DNA of 64,000 nt from Acinetobacter larvae (GTDB lineage: Bacteria; Pseudomonadota; Gammaproteobacteria; Pseudomonadales; Moraxellaceae). A program made the position numbers and the translations under genes. Positions 9,131-18,823 of the stretch are shown here, piece after piece (positions within the stretch are counted from its first letter, which is position 1; each line of letters opens with the position of its first letter). The notes beneath the pieces were generated by a model that was not told the origin of the DNA, made no database searches, and saw only the letters and a program-made list of their open reading frames with translations. The stretch is taken from assembly GCF_001704115.1 (NCBI RefSeq), contig NZ_CP016895.1, positions 558,001 to 622,000 on the forward strand, read 5' to 3'.

Positions 9131-11083
9131 ATGTCTATTTTTCGAGGGCTGCTAACGCTAACGTTACTCAGCTTTATCATGCTACAAAGTGCAGTTGCTG
9201 CTGTGCGCGAATATCATTTAAGTATTGCTGAAAAGCCTGTACGCATTGGCGATAAAACGTTTTCACGTATTGTGGTAAATGATCAGTTTACAGCACCCTT
9301 ACTGGCGTTTGAGGAGGGGGATGAAGCAGTTATTCATGTCCACAATAAACTCAAAAAGCAAGACAGTTCTGTGCATTGGCATGGTTTGTTATTGCCCGGC
9401 CTTATGGATGGTGTTCCTGGTCTAAATGGTTTTCAAGCGATTCCAGCAGATGGGCATTTTAGTTATCGTTTTAAGATCAGACAAAGTGGCAGTTATTGGT
9501 ATCACGCACATTCCCGTGCCCAAGAACAAGATGGTTTATATGGTCCCTTGGTGATTTACCCCAAAGGTCATTTTCAACAGCCAGTTGCTGCGGATCAGGA
9601 CTATGTGATGATGCTATCTGATTTTCACCCGAGTCGTGGTGAACAGATTATGCGTAACCTAAAAAAATCAGCCGATTATTATCAGAATCAACGTGAAACC
9701 TTCAGTGATGTCTGGCGTCAAAGTCAGCAAGATGGCTGGCAAACAACATGGCAACAGCGCAAAATGTGGAATCAAATGCGCATGCTACGAACGGATTTAT
9801 CCGATGTTACCGGTTATGCTTTTTTGCTCAATGGTCAACCCAATACGCAACCTTGGACAGGGCTATTTCAGCCACAACAAACAGTGCGCTTACGTTTTAT
9901 CAATGCCTCAGCGATGTCTTTTTTTGATGTTCGTATTCCTGGTTTAAAGATGACGGTTGTTGCGGCAGATGGGCAAGCCGTACAGCCTGTCACGGTTGAT
10001 GAATTTCGTATTGGTACTGCAGAAACCTATGATGTGTTGGTTGAGCCCAGCGCAGATGCTTACCAAATAGAGGCAGAGTCTATAGACCGTAGTGGTTTTG
10101 CCTTAGCACGTCTACAAAATGCACAAGCAGCGCCAGTTGCCTTTGCGGTACCGCAAGCGCGTCCACGTGCGCTATTGACCATGCAAGATATGGGGCATGG
10201 CGAAATGCATGGACATGATCAGACGCATAGCGAGCAACATCAGCCAACATCATCACATGGTCAGACTGAAGGATCACATGCCACAAACCATTCATCGATG
10301 CCGCATATCGAGTCCGATTCAAGTCATGATCATTCATCGATGTCGCATATCGAGTCCGATTCAAGTCATGATCATTCATCGATGTTGCATACCGAGCCCG
10401 ATTCAAGCCATGATCATTCATCGATGTCGCAGATGCAAGCTCAAGCGCATTCTGGTGATGCACAGAGCACAGTACATAACATGGTTGCTACTGATGTGCT
10501 GACGATGTCAGATCAATTGCCAACTGTGCCACACCAAAGCATAAAGCCTGCTACGGTTGAGGGGTGGGGCAATGCCGCAACGCCTGCGGGGCATCGCGCA
10601 TTGCAATATCAGGACCTAAAGGCCGTTACGCCACAGCCTGATCAAAGACCTGCGACACGTGAGCTGGAAATTCGTCTAGATGGCAATATGGAACGGTATA
10701 TCTGGACCTTAAATGGTAAAACCCACCATGAAGCCACACCACTGCAAGTTGGTTATGGTGAACGCGTGCGGTTGAAGTTTATCAATGACAGTATGATGGC
10801 ACATCCGATGCATTTACATGGCATGTTTATGCAGTTGGAAAATGGTCAATCTGCTGCCTATATGCCCAATAAACACACCTTGATTGTTGCACCTGGACAA
10901 AGCGTCAGTGTGTTATTGACCGCCAATGAATTGGGTGAATGGGCAATTCATTGTCATCTGCTCTATCACATGACTGCTGGCATGATGAATAAATTGGTGG
11001 TTGCCCATGTTCATGAGCAAACCCAGAACAATCATGCTGTTCAGCACAGCACAACGGTGGAGGCACAGCATGCACATGAATAG
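9131..11083 (+). CDS. copA: Copper resistance multicopper oxidase CopA
   Basis: A 650-residue periplasmic multicopper oxidase thought to oxidise Cu(I) and/or bind copper. A Sec-type signal peptide occupies residues 1-23 (no twin-arginine motif is seen, unlike many CopA proteins). The four copper-binding motifs are visible: SVHWHGLLLPG (His82, His84), YWYHAHSRAQEQDG (His125, His127), HPMHLHGMFMQ near residue 560, and AIHCHLLYHMTAGMM near residue 607 with the type 1 Cys-His-Met ligands. Between the second and third cupredoxin domains (about residues 355-450) is a His/Met/Ser-rich insertion made partly of 14-residue repeats, likely a copper-binding loop. The 3' end overlaps copB by 14 bases. Confidence 0.95.
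   Translation: MSIFRGLLTLTLLSFIMLQSAVAAVREYHLSIAEKPVRIGDKTFSRIVVNDQFTAPLLAFEEGDEAVIHVHNKLKKQDSSVHWHGLLLPGLMDGVPGLNGFQAIPADGHFSYRFKIRQSGSYWYHAHSRAQEQDGLYGPLVIYPKGHFQQPVAADQDYVMMLSDFHPSRGEQIMRNLKKSADYYQNQRETFSDVWRQSQQDGWQTTWQQRKMWNQMRMLRTDLSDVTGYAFLLNGQPNTQPWTGLFQPQQTVRLRFINASAMSFFDVRIPGLKMTVVAADGQAVQPVTVDEFRIGTAETYDVLVEPSADAYQIEAESIDRSGFALARLQNAQAAPVAFAVPQARPRALLTMQDMGHGEMHGHDQTHSEQHQPTSSHGQTEGSHATNHSSMPHIESDSSHDHSSMSHIESDSSHDHSSMLHTEPDSSHDHSSMSQMQAQAHSGDAQSTVHNMVATDVLTMSDQLPTVPHQSIKPATVEGWGNAATPAGHRALQYQDLKAVTPQPDQRPATRELEIRLDGNMERYIWTLNGKTHHEATPLQVGYGERVRLKFINDSMMAHPMHLHGMFMQLENGQSAAYMPNKHTLIVAPGQSVSVLLTANELGEWAIHCHLLYHMTAGMMNKLVVAHVHEQTQNNHAVQHSTTVEAQHAHE
10289..10432 (+). repeat. 42-bp in-frame tandem repeats inside copA
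   Basis: Three consecutive 42-bp units begin at 10289, 10331 and 10373, with a partial fourth unit from 10415. Each starts CATTCATCGATG and encodes a 14-residue unit HSSM-(P/S/L)-H-(I/T)-E-(S/P)-DSSHD. The first two units differ at one or two bases, the third at several. The array is in the Met/His-rich loop of CopA. Confidence 0.95.
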
Positions 11084-11924
11084 GATTCATTTAAAAAGCA
11101 TTGGTTTGACAAGCATTCGTTTGCAAGGCATGCATTGGCAAAGTATTTATTTGTCAAATCTTTATGGGGCTAATGTATGGCGTATTGCAGCGGCTATAGT
11201 GCTGCTGGTGATGTCTATGGTGTTGATGTTGGCTGCGATCCCCGTGCATGCAGCGACAGCTGGCGATGCACATTTACATGGTGGTGAAGTCTATCAACGT
11301 ACCGATGTGCACTTAGGCTGGCAAACTCAGCAACATGATCATGATACATTGCAAGGACGTTTAGAAAGCCGTATTGGCACAGATCAACATAAGCTGTATT
11401 TGGATGCCAGTGTCGAGAAAACACAATCAGAGCCTAGTGAAAAGAGTCTGAGTGCATTATATAGCCGTAATATGACAACTTTTTGGGATGTGCAAGCGGG
11501 GATGCGCTATCGGCATCAAGCGGATCAGCCCAATGCCTCAGATCGTTATGATGCTGTTATCGGTATCAATGGCTTAGCACCATATTTCTTTGAAACCAAA
11601 GCACATCTTTATATGGGCAAACAGCTACAAGTTGCAGTCGAATTTGAACGTGATCTGTTATTAACACAGCGCTTCATTGTACAGCCTTATGTAGAGGCGA
11701 ATGTGATTTTGCATGATGCATCACGTCATGCACTGGATCGTGGCTTAAGTGAATTTACCTTGGGCGTGCAAACGCGCTATGAAATCAACAAAATGTTTAT
11801 GCCTTACTGGGAGTTTGGTTATCGTTATCAGCAGCAGTTGCAACAACAGGCAGAGCAAACGCATGTTGAGCAAAAATCTGAAAGCAATTGGTTTACTGGT
11901 TTAGGCATGAGATTTTTATTTTAA
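11070..11924 (+). CDS. copB: Copper resistance protein CopB, outer-membrane
   Basis: A 284-residue protein of the CopB family, predicted outer-membrane beta-barrel that works with CopA in copper tolerance. The body has the CopB features GGEVYQRTDVHLGWQTQ, the ATFWDVQAGMRY-like segment near residue 140, repeated alternating strands, and a terminal aromatic (GLGMRFLF). The start at 11070 has GGAGG seven bases upstream, so it is the best supported. This start gives an unusually long leader: about 36 residues with a pentad repeat precede the hydrophobic signal core, which ends at AIPVHA. A later ATG at 11212 could also be used. The gene overlaps copA by 14 bases. Confidence 0.88.
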   Translation: MHMNRIHLKSIGLTSIRLQGMHWQSIYLSNLYGANVWRIAAAIVLLVMSMVLMLAAIPVHAATAGDAHLHGGEVYQRTDVHLGWQTQQHDHDTLQGRLESRIGTDQHKLYLDASVEKTQSEPSEKSLSALYSRNMTTFWDVQAGMRYRHQADQPNASDRYDAVIGINGLAPYFFETKAHLYMGKQLQVAVEFERDLLLTQRFIVQPYVEANVILHDASRHALDRGLSEFTLGVQTRYEINKMFMPYWEFGYRYQQQLQQQAEQTHVEQKSESNWFTGLGMRFLF

Positions 11925-12060
11925 ATCAATCACGCCGCCTTGCTGAGCGGGTGATGAACCCTCATGCTGAGGCGAACTAAGTTTTAAGCTAGGCTAAATC
12001 GCTTCGCGTGTATCAAATCAATCGTCACAAACGCAGCAAAATGACCATATAAGTTAAAAA
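11925..12060. other. Intergenic stretch after copB
   Basis: About 135 bp between the copB stop and the shared terminator. No ORF with a ribosome binding site and no recognisable RNA gene were seen. Confidence 0.5.
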
Positions 12061-12086
12061 AACCTAGGGTTTATCCTAGGTTTTTT
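12061..12086. terminator. Bidirectional intrinsic terminator between copB and the cysteine hydrolase gene
   Basis: Perfect 8-bp arms AACCTAGG (12061-12068) and CCTAGGTT (12075-12082) around GTTTAT, with T6 after the stem on the plus strand and an A-run before it. It can therefore serve both copB (plus) and the convergent hydrolase gene (minus). Confidence 0.9.
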
Positions 12087-12114
12087 ATTATTGCTTAATG
12101 ATCATGTGCGTAAA

Positions 12115-12735
12115 TTAAATTGAAGATTGGATGGGTAAGTCAATAAGCTGTTGGCAAGACATAATTTCAGCAAAAGCATCTTGTAATGCAGCAATCGCTG
12201 AACGGTGTAGTTCATGATGTGTAATAATTTTTTGCTGACTATCTGGAAGATGACGTGTTGCACAAGCATCTTCAACAACAATCACTTTATAGCCATAAAC
12301 TACAGCATCACGTGCTGCAGCTGTTACACACATGTGTGTCATTAAGCCTGTAATGATCAGTTGTTCGATCGCATATTTTTTTAAAATAGCATTAATATTT
12401 GAGCCTGCAAAAACACTGACCATGTTTTTTTGAATCACATGATGCTGGGGATGAGGTTGAATTTGAGGGTGAAATTCTGAGTTATGATGGTTTTCAGCAA
12501 ATATTAAACTATCCGGTTTATTGAGATGCTGGATATGAATGACGGGGATCTGATGTTGGTCTGCAAAGGCTATGATTTGCTTACTCTTGCTTAATGCAAC
12601 AGCACCATCTGGTATGGGTAGTTGACCAGAAAAATATTCATTTTGAAAGTCGATGACCAGTAATGCCGTTTTTTGGGGGGTAAGTTGTTTGGTAGATGGT
12701 GCAGCTGATAATGCTCTAATAGTAGGATATAACAT
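12115..12735 (-). CDS. Isochorismatase-family cysteine hydrolase
   Basis: A 206-residue alpha/beta hydrolase of the isochorismatase-like superfamily. The catalytic triad pattern is visible: the Asp in TALLVIDFQNEYF near residue 30, a Lys in HVIQKN near residue 100, and the nucleophilic Cys in GLMTHMCVTAAARDAV near residue 136. The family includes nicotinamidases, ureidoacrylate hydrolases and isochorismatases; the substrate here is not determinable. The divergence from housekeeping genes and its position 116 bp downstream of a GlxA-type regulator on the same strand suggest that the regulator controls it. The ribosome binding site is weak. Confidence 0.88.
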   Translation of the reverse strand: MLYPTIRALSAAPSTKQLTPQKTALLVIDFQNEYFSGQLPIPDGAVALSKSKQIIAFADQHQIPVIHIQHLNKPDSLIFAENHHNSEFHPQIQPHPQHHVIQKNMVSVFAGSNINAILKKYAIEQLIITGLMTHMCVTAAARDAVVYGYKVIVVEDACATRHLPDSQQKIITHHELHRSAIAALQDAFAEIMSCQQLIDLPIQSSI

Positions 12736-12851
12736 GATTTTTACTTATTGGCTGAGTGAGTCTATTAGCTTAAATAGATTATGGTATGACCAAGAGTGCT
12801 AATAGGGCGAGATTACGATGTAATCTGGTCAATTTATTGCCATTAGAATGA

Positions 12852-13823
12852 TTATTCCTGTGTTGAGGATTCGGGGTGGAATTGCTTGCGGTATAAGCTC
12901 GGGGCTAATCCCATGTAACGACTAAATTGCTGTCTAAAGTTGATGGTTGAGCTAAAACCCGATTGTTCAGCAATATAATCAATAGGCCAATGTTTTTGTG
13001 TTTCCAGTAAATAGCGAGCATGTTGGATGCGTTGTTGTAATAACCATTGATGAACTGTACAGCCTGTTCGTTTTTGAAAATTACGGGTAAAACTTCTAAT
13101 ACTCATGTGTGCGTAATTGGCAAGTTGTTCAAGTGACTGTGGCTGGTTCAAGTTAGACAACATCCATTGCATAGTACGCGAGATTTGATCGATATTTTTT
13201 TGTTTACTTAACGGTTTAGGCACTTTTTGACTTTGCATTCCCATGCGATGAGGGCCAATAACCAAATGCTGTGCAATCTGATTGGCGATCTCTAACCCAT
13301 GATCAAGAGCTACAATATGAAGACAACAATCCATGGCGGCGGCGGTACCCGCGGAAGTAATAATATTTTGTTCTTGAATATATAAACAATCTGTTTGCAA
13401 TAAGATATTGGGGAAATCTCGTTGTAATTGATCTAAATAAGCCCAATGTGTAGTGGCTTTACAGTGTTCTAATAAACCAGCTTTGGCTAGAACCAATGTG
13501 CCTAGGCATAAGCCTATGATTCGATTTCCTTTTTGTTTTGCTTGTTGTAATTGGTCAATTAATGCAGGAGAGGGGTGAATATTCTGATTTGACCACGCTG
13601 GAATAATAATGGTATCTGCATGAGCTAAAATTTGATAATCATGATCTATATGAATTGCGAAGCCTGCATTTGTTTCAATAAGCCCTTTATATTGACTACA
13701 GATTTTAAGTTCATAATGTTTGGGTTGAGATTGTAGGATGGGGTGCATAAAAATAATGCTAGGTATAGATAAGTGAAATGGACTGATGTCTTCAAAAGCA
13801 ACAACTACAATTTGATGATTCAT
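12852..13823 (-). CDS. GlxA-family AraC-type transcriptional regulator (DJ-1/PfpI plus HTH)
   Basis: A 323-residue two-domain regulator. Residues about 1-190 are a DJ-1/PfpI (class I glutamine amidotransferase-like) domain with the nucleophile-elbow segment GLCLGTLVLAKAGLL; residues about 225-318 are an AraC-type double helix-turn-helix, including LANYAHMSIRSFTRNFQKR and IAEQSGFSSTINFRQQF. In this family the N-terminal domain senses a ligand rather than acting as an enzyme. The gene is on the minus strand, upstream of the cysteine hydrolase. A long perfect inverted repeat lies 37-99 bp upstream of its start and may be its operator. Confidence 0.93.
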   Translation of the reverse strand: MNHQIVVVAFEDISPFHLSIPSIIFMHPILQSQPKHYELKICSQYKGLIETNAGFAIHIDHDYQILAHADTIIIPAWSNQNIHPSPALIDQLQQAKQKGNRIIGLCLGTLVLAKAGLLEHCKATTHWAYLDQLQRDFPNILLQTDCLYIQEQNIITSAGTAAAMDCCLHIVALDHGLEIANQIAQHLVIGPHRMGMQSQKVPKPLSKQKNIDQISRTMQWMLSNLNQPQSLEQLANYAHMSIRSFTRNFQKRTGCTVHQWLLQQRIQHARYLLETQKHWPIDYIAEQSGFSSTINFRQQFSRYMGLAPSLYRKQFHPESSTQE

Positions 13824-13859
13824 GGTTTTATTTCTATTTTTAAATATAATTTTGATTGT

Positions 13860-13922
13860 TAAATCGGTAATAGCAGTGAATATTGATACTTAACAATGTT
13901 GTTCAAAGCTATTACCGATTTA
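13860..13922. promoter_or_regulatory. 15-bp perfect inverted repeat between thiD and the GlxA-type regulator
   Basis: TAAATCGGTAATAGC at 13860-13874 is matched exactly by its reverse complement GCTATTACCGATTTA at 13908-13922, with 33 bp between the arms. It sits upstream of the regulator start (13823) and downstream of the thiD stop (13946). There is no T-run after the hairpin in the minus-strand direction, so an operator or an mRNA stem is more likely than a terminator. Confidence 0.7.
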
Positions 13923-13945
13923 TTTTTATAATTTATAACAATACA

Positions 13946-14749
<804 letters not shown>

Positions 14750-14964
14750 CTATGATGCAGTGTAGCGAAACTGCGTGCATTCATCTAGGCTTATGCACAA
14801 GAGTCAGCCTATGCGGTGTGATGATTTTGTTGTTCTAAGTGGCAGATGCTAGCGCAGATAACAGAAAGATTAGACGGCAAGCCGTGTGATCGACATGCTG
14901 CATTGCAGCTGAGTATTGGGCATAACGTATTTTAAATCAGCTATTTGCTGTGATTGGGTCATGT

Positions 14965-15624
14965 GTGATTAAGAATATTCTGATAGATTTAGATGGAACT
15001 TTAACGAATCCCCAAACGGGAATTACTGGTTCTGCACGTTATGGTTTGGCGAAAGTAGGGCATGTGGTTGATGACCAAGAAGATTTAGATTGGATTATCG
15101 GTCCGCCTTTAAAAGCTTCTTTGGCCAAGATTTTAGGTGTCGCTGAGCAGGATGACTTAGCCGAGCAGGCTTTGCTGGGCTATCGCGAACGTTTTGCCAG
15201 TATTGGTTTATATGAGAATGAAGTCTATGCCGATGTCGCAGTGACTCTGGCACAATTGCAGCAATCGGGTTATCAGCTGTTTTTAGCAACAGCAAAGCCG
15301 ATCATTTATGCAAAACAGATTTTAGATCATTTTCATTTACTGCAATATTTCACGCAAGCTTATGGCAGTGAGCTCTCTGGGCTGCGAAGTCATAAAGCCG
15401 AGTTAATCGACTATATTTTACAACAAGAACAATTAAACCCAGCAGAATGCCTTATGGTCGGTGATCGTGAGCACGATATTTTTGCTGCACGCGCCCATGG
15501 GATTGATACTATTGCGGTCAATTATGGTTTTGGCAGTGAGGCAGAGTTGACTCAAGCTGCGCCACGTTATCGCATTGATCGTTTTGCCGAATTATGTGAT
15601 GTCATGGCAGGCTTAACTGCATGA
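14965..15624 (+). CDS. HAD-superfamily phosphatase, phosphoglycolate phosphatase-like
   Basis: A 219-residue HAD hydrolase with a helical cap. Motif I is NILIDLDGTLTNP (nucleophile Asp and acid/base Asp near residue 9), motif II is in FLATAKP, motif III is the Lys near AKQIL, and motif IV is MVGDREHDIFAARAHG. The order matches the Gph/PpaX-like subfamily. Substrate unknown: phosphoglycolate or another small phosphate ester is possible. A GTG at 14965 is preferred, since GGG lies six bases upstream; another GTG at 14950 has no site. No neighbour is clearly linked to it. Confidence 0.85.
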   Translation: MIKNILIDLDGTLTNPQTGITGSARYGLAKVGHVVDDQEDLDWIIGPPLKASLAKILGVAEQDDLAEQALLGYRERFASIGLYENEVYADVAVTLAQLQQSGYQLFLATAKPIIYAKQILDHFHLLQYFTQAYGSELSGLRSHKAELIDYILQQEQLNPAECLMVGDREHDIFAARAHGIDTIAVNYGFGSEAELTQAAPRYRIDRFAELCDVMAGLTA

Positions 15625-15824
15625 GTTTCGCTATAGGTCAAATGCCAGATTTAAAAATCAATCAAACGGGTAAAATTGCCTCATCTTCTTAGATGGGGTA
15701 GCTCAACAATAGCCATATTGACATATTTACTTACACCCTCGAGTGATTTTTCGCATGGAATCCATGATCTCTTTGATTTGTCTGTATAAGCTCCAGACGA
15801 AAAGAATGAACATGGAATAAAAAC

Positions 15825-16937
15825 GTGCGCAGTTATCGCATTGACATCCTTCGAGCCATCGCCATTCTATTGGTATTGCTCCATCACTTTAATATTCCCT
15901 ATAAATTGCACGATACCTTTTTAGGGGTAGAGCTTTTTGGGGAAAGTCTGAGTACGCTCTTGGCACGTAATGGGAATTATGGTGTCACACTATTTTTTGT
16001 GATTTCTGGTTTTTTAATTACCCAGCACAGTCTTCAGCGTAGTCAGGGTCAATTGGCCAATATTCAAGTTAAAAATTTCTATATTCGGCGCATCGCAAGG
16101 ATCGTACCGTGTCTATTGCTTTTGGTGCTGATGGTCAGTGGCTTAGCTGCCCTAGAACTCAAACCGTTTATGAATCAAGCGCCAAATGATATAGCGGTCT
16201 CTTATGGGCTGACAGTTTTTGCAGCACTGAGTTTCTGGATGAATCTGTTGATTATCCAGTTTGGCTGGGTCAACTATGCGTTTGGGGTACTGTGGTCATT
16301 ATCGGTTGAAGAAGTTTTTTATCTGATTTTTCCTATACTTTGTGTTTTGCTGCCGCGTGTCAAAGCCTTAGCCCTAGTACTCTTGGCGGTGATTTGTTAT
16401 GCACCTTATTTTCGTGCGCTGCATTTTGGTGATGAAAATGGCGCTTATCTCTATCATTATTTTGCTAGCTTCGATGCCATTGCTATCGGTTGTTTAACTG
16501 CGCTGTGGGCACAGGCGAGACCTCGCAGCACGCAGCTGCCGTTTTATCTACAAGGCTTAGCCGTGATGATCATGCTCGGCGTGTATTTTTATGCACCGAT
16601 TAAAGCGGTGAGTACTTGGAGTATGACGTTATTTGCTTTAGCGGCTGCGGTCATGGTTTATGCAGCATCATTGGCAAAAAATCCACAACAGCCGCATCTG
16701 GTGCAGCGTATTTTGGTATGGATTGGTCAACGTAGTTATGAAATGTATTTATTTCATTTGCTCATTTTGGGCATCTTCAAAGTCTTTTATGTGCCAAAAA
16801 CAACATTGCCACAGGAAAAACTATGGTTGTTATTGCTTTATTTTATTGCGACTTTCCTATTGAGTGCTGTGATTGAGCGGTATTATGCACGACCTTTGAA
16901 TGGTCAGATCCGACAACGCTGGCTGAGCAAAGATTAA
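15825..16937 (+). CDS. Membrane acyltransferase, OafA/AT3 family
   Basis: A 370-residue integral membrane protein of the acyltransferase 3 family. The N-terminus RSYRIDILRAIAILLVLLHH carries the invariant Arg and the His of the H-H motif (residues about 20-21), GVTLFFVISGFLITQ follows, and the segment FYIRRIARIVP and LWSLSVEEVFYLIFP are also family hallmarks. About ten membrane helices are visible. These enzymes O-acylate surface sugars, lipid A, or peptidoglycan; the acceptor is unknown here. The start is GTG at 15825. The gene is convergent with hemJ and ends at a shared terminator. Confidence 0.9.
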   Translation: MRSYRIDILRAIAILLVLLHHFNIPYKLHDTFLGVELFGESLSTLLARNGNYGVTLFFVISGFLITQHSLQRSQGQLANIQVKNFYIRRIARIVPCLLLLVLMVSGLAALELKPFMNQAPNDIAVSYGLTVFAALSFWMNLLIIQFGWVNYAFGVLWSLSVEEVFYLIFPILCVLLPRVKALALVLLAVICYAPYFRALHFGDENGAYLYHYFASFDAIAIGCLTALWAQARPRSTQLPFYLQGLAVMIMLGVYFYAPIKAVSTWSMTLFALAAAVMVYAASLAKNPQQPHLVQRILVWIGQRSYEMYLFHLLILGIFKVFYVPKTTLPQEKLWLLLLYFIATFLLSAVIERYYARPLNGQIRQRWLSKD

Positions 16938-17070
16938 ACATCAACAAAAGATTGAACATAAGCAATCGCAACGCCTGCGGCTAAGATTTCAGCATCGAAG
17001 TCAGGTAAAAAGCAGTCGTATCTTGAGATAGACTTGATAGAAACATCTCCAGATAAAACATCTTTATATA

Positions 17071-17102
17071 AAAAAGCCAGTGCAAAATACACTGGCTTTT
17101 TC
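17071..17102. terminator. Bidirectional terminator between the acyltransferase and hemJ genes
   Basis: Stem GCCAGTG (17076-17082) and CACTGGC (17090-17096) around CAAAATA, flanked by an A-run on the left and a T-run on the right. It serves both converging genes. Confidence 0.9.
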
Positions 17103-17120
17103 GTTGCGTATGGTGCTTGC

Positions 17121-17573
17121 TTAGAAATTGGGTTTGACGACCACCAAAATCACCACTGCTAATAAAATTAGCGTCGGCATTTCATTAAAGAAGCGCCAAA
17201 ACTTATGCGATTTATAGTGGGCATTATTGATGAGTTTTTTACGATAATAACCACAGACAAAGTGGTAAAGCACCAATAAACCAACAAGAGCAACTTTAAT
17301 ATAAAACCACGGCGCCTCATGGTAATGGTAGAGTGGATCACCCCAAGCCACCAAATAATGCGCCGTAATCAGGGTGGCTATCATGGATGGCCACATTATG
17401 CCACGGTAGAGTTTACGTTCCATGACCTCAAAGCGTTGATGACTAACGGCATCGTCGCTCATGGCATGATAAACATATAAACGCGGTAAATAAAACAATG
17501 CCGCAAACCAACAGACCACAGCAATAATATGTAATGCTTTTACCCATAAAAAAGCATCTGAAGGTGCATCCAT
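17121..17573 (-). CDS. hemJ: Protoporphyrinogen IX oxidase HemJ
   Basis: A 150-residue inner-membrane protein of the HemJ/TIGR00701 family, which converts protoporphyrinogen IX to protoporphyrin IX in heme synthesis. Family features are WVKALHIIAVVCWFAALFYLPRLYVYH near the N-terminus with the invariant His, the LYRGIMWPSM segment, KVALVGLLVLYH, and the NEMPTLILLAVVILVVVKP C-terminus. It has four membrane helices. AGGA is well placed before the start. The gene begins 20 bp after the fabB stop on the same strand, so cotranscription with fabB is likely. The separate HemG/HemY routes are not seen in this window. Confidence 0.92.
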   Translation of the reverse strand: MDAPSDAFLWVKALHIIAVVCWFAALFYLPRLYVYHAMSDDAVSHQRFEVMERKLYRGIMWPSMIATLITAHYLVAWGDPLYHYHEAPWFYIKVALVGLLVLYHFVCGYYRKKLINNAHYKSHKFWRFFNEMPTLILLAVVILVVVKPNF

Positions 17574-17593
17574 GAAAAATCCTACTTAGAGGC

Positions 17594-18823
17594 TTAGCCC
17601 CATTTCTTGAAAACTAGGCAGGCATTAACCCCACCAAAACCAAAACTGTTACTCATCACAGTATTCAGTTTTACGTCACGTTTTTCAAGTACGATATCAT
17701 AGCCTTGGGTACCTTCATCCAATTCTGTGACATTAATATTGGGTGCGATAAAGTCATTTTGCATCATTAAAATACTATAAATGGCTTCTTGGACGCCCGC
17801 AGCACCAAGGCTGTGACCGGTCATGGACTTGGTTGAACTGAGTGCCGGAACTTGACCTTCACCAAAAGCACGCCCCATGGCTTTTAATTCGGTGACGTCG
17901 CCCGCTGGGGTTGAGGTCCCATGGGTATTAACGTAGTCGATTTTATCGACGCCGTGTTGTTTGGCTTCTTCTAAAGCCATCAAAATACAGCGTGTTGCAC
18001 CTTCACCACTCGGAGCCACCATATCTGCGCCATCGCTATTGGCGGCATAGCCCACAACTTCAGCGAGGATATTGGCACCACGTGCTTGTGCATGTTCTAA
18101 GGATTCAAGCACCACAAAACCACCGCCACCTGCAATGACAAAACCGTCACGGTCTTTAGAATATGGGCGTGAAGCTTGCTCTGGCGTGTCATTGTATTTG
18201 GAACTCAGTGCGCCCATAGCATCAAATAATAAGCTTTGTGACCAGTGATCTTCTTCACCTCCACCAGCCAACATCAGGTCTTGTTTACCCAATTGAATGA
18301 GATTGTAAGCATAGCCAATGGCGTCGGCAGAGGTGGCACATGCACTGGTAATCGAATGCGCAACACCTTGTAATTTAAAAGCTACCCCAAGGTTGGCGGT
18401 AATGGTATTTGACATATTACGCGGTACAAAGAATGGACCGATTTTACGTGCACCTTTTTCTTCGAGCAGTTTGACCATTTCAGCCACAGATGCCGTAGAG
18501 TTTCCACCCGAACCACCTGCGATCCCATAACGTGGGTTATTGGCTAAATCTTCTACGCTTAAACCCGCGTGTGCAATGGCATCCACTGCGGCATTGTAGG
18601 CGTACATGGCACAAACGCCCATAAAACGTTTTAGCTTACGGTCAATATTATCAAATTGTTGTTCTGCCGGAGCACTGACATGACTTTTAAAATTAAGCTC
18701 AGCATAAGTCGGGTTGTGACGTGTACCTGAGAGACCATTCTGTAATGAGTGAGTGACGTCTTCGAGTGAATTTCCTATACACGAGTTGATACCCATACCT
18801 GTAATAACAACACGACGATTCAT
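17594..18823 (-). CDS. fabB: Beta-ketoacyl-ACP synthase I FabB
   Basis: A 409-residue condensing enzyme of type II fatty acid synthesis. Catalytic residues are in place: Cys162 (SITSACATSA), His301 (VNTHGTSTPAGD) and His337 (SMTGHSLGAAG), the same triad spacing as E. coli FabB. FabB is needed for unsaturated fatty acid elongation in E. coli. The start has AAGGA seven bases upstream. hemJ follows closely on the same strand. The homologous FabF also has this triad; the N-terminal RRVVITGMGINSCIGN and overall similarity favour FabB. Confidence 0.93.
   Translation of the reverse strand: MNRRVVITGMGINSCIGNSLEDVTHSLQNGLSGTRHNPTYAELNFKSHVSAPAEQQFDNIDRKLKRFMGVCAMYAYNAAVDAIAHAGLSVEDLANNPRYGIAGGSGGNSTASVAEMVKLLEEKGARKIGPFFVPRNMSNTITANLGVAFKLQGVAHSITSACATSADAIGYAYNLIQLGKQDLMLAGGGEEDHWSQSLLFDAMGALSSKYNDTPEQASRPYSKDRDGFVIAGGGGFVVLESLEHAQARGANILAEVVGYAANSDGADMVAPSGEGATRCILMALEEAKQHGVDKIDYVNTHGTSTPAGDVTELKAMGRAFGEGQVPALSSTKSMTGHSLGAAGVQEAIYSILMMQNDFIAPNINVTELDEGTQGYDIVLEKRDVKLNTVMSNSFGFGGVNACLVFKKWG

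Noticed and set aside
10289..10432. CRISPR array
   Set aside because: The 42-bp units are contiguous and in frame with copA; there are no unique spacers between copies.
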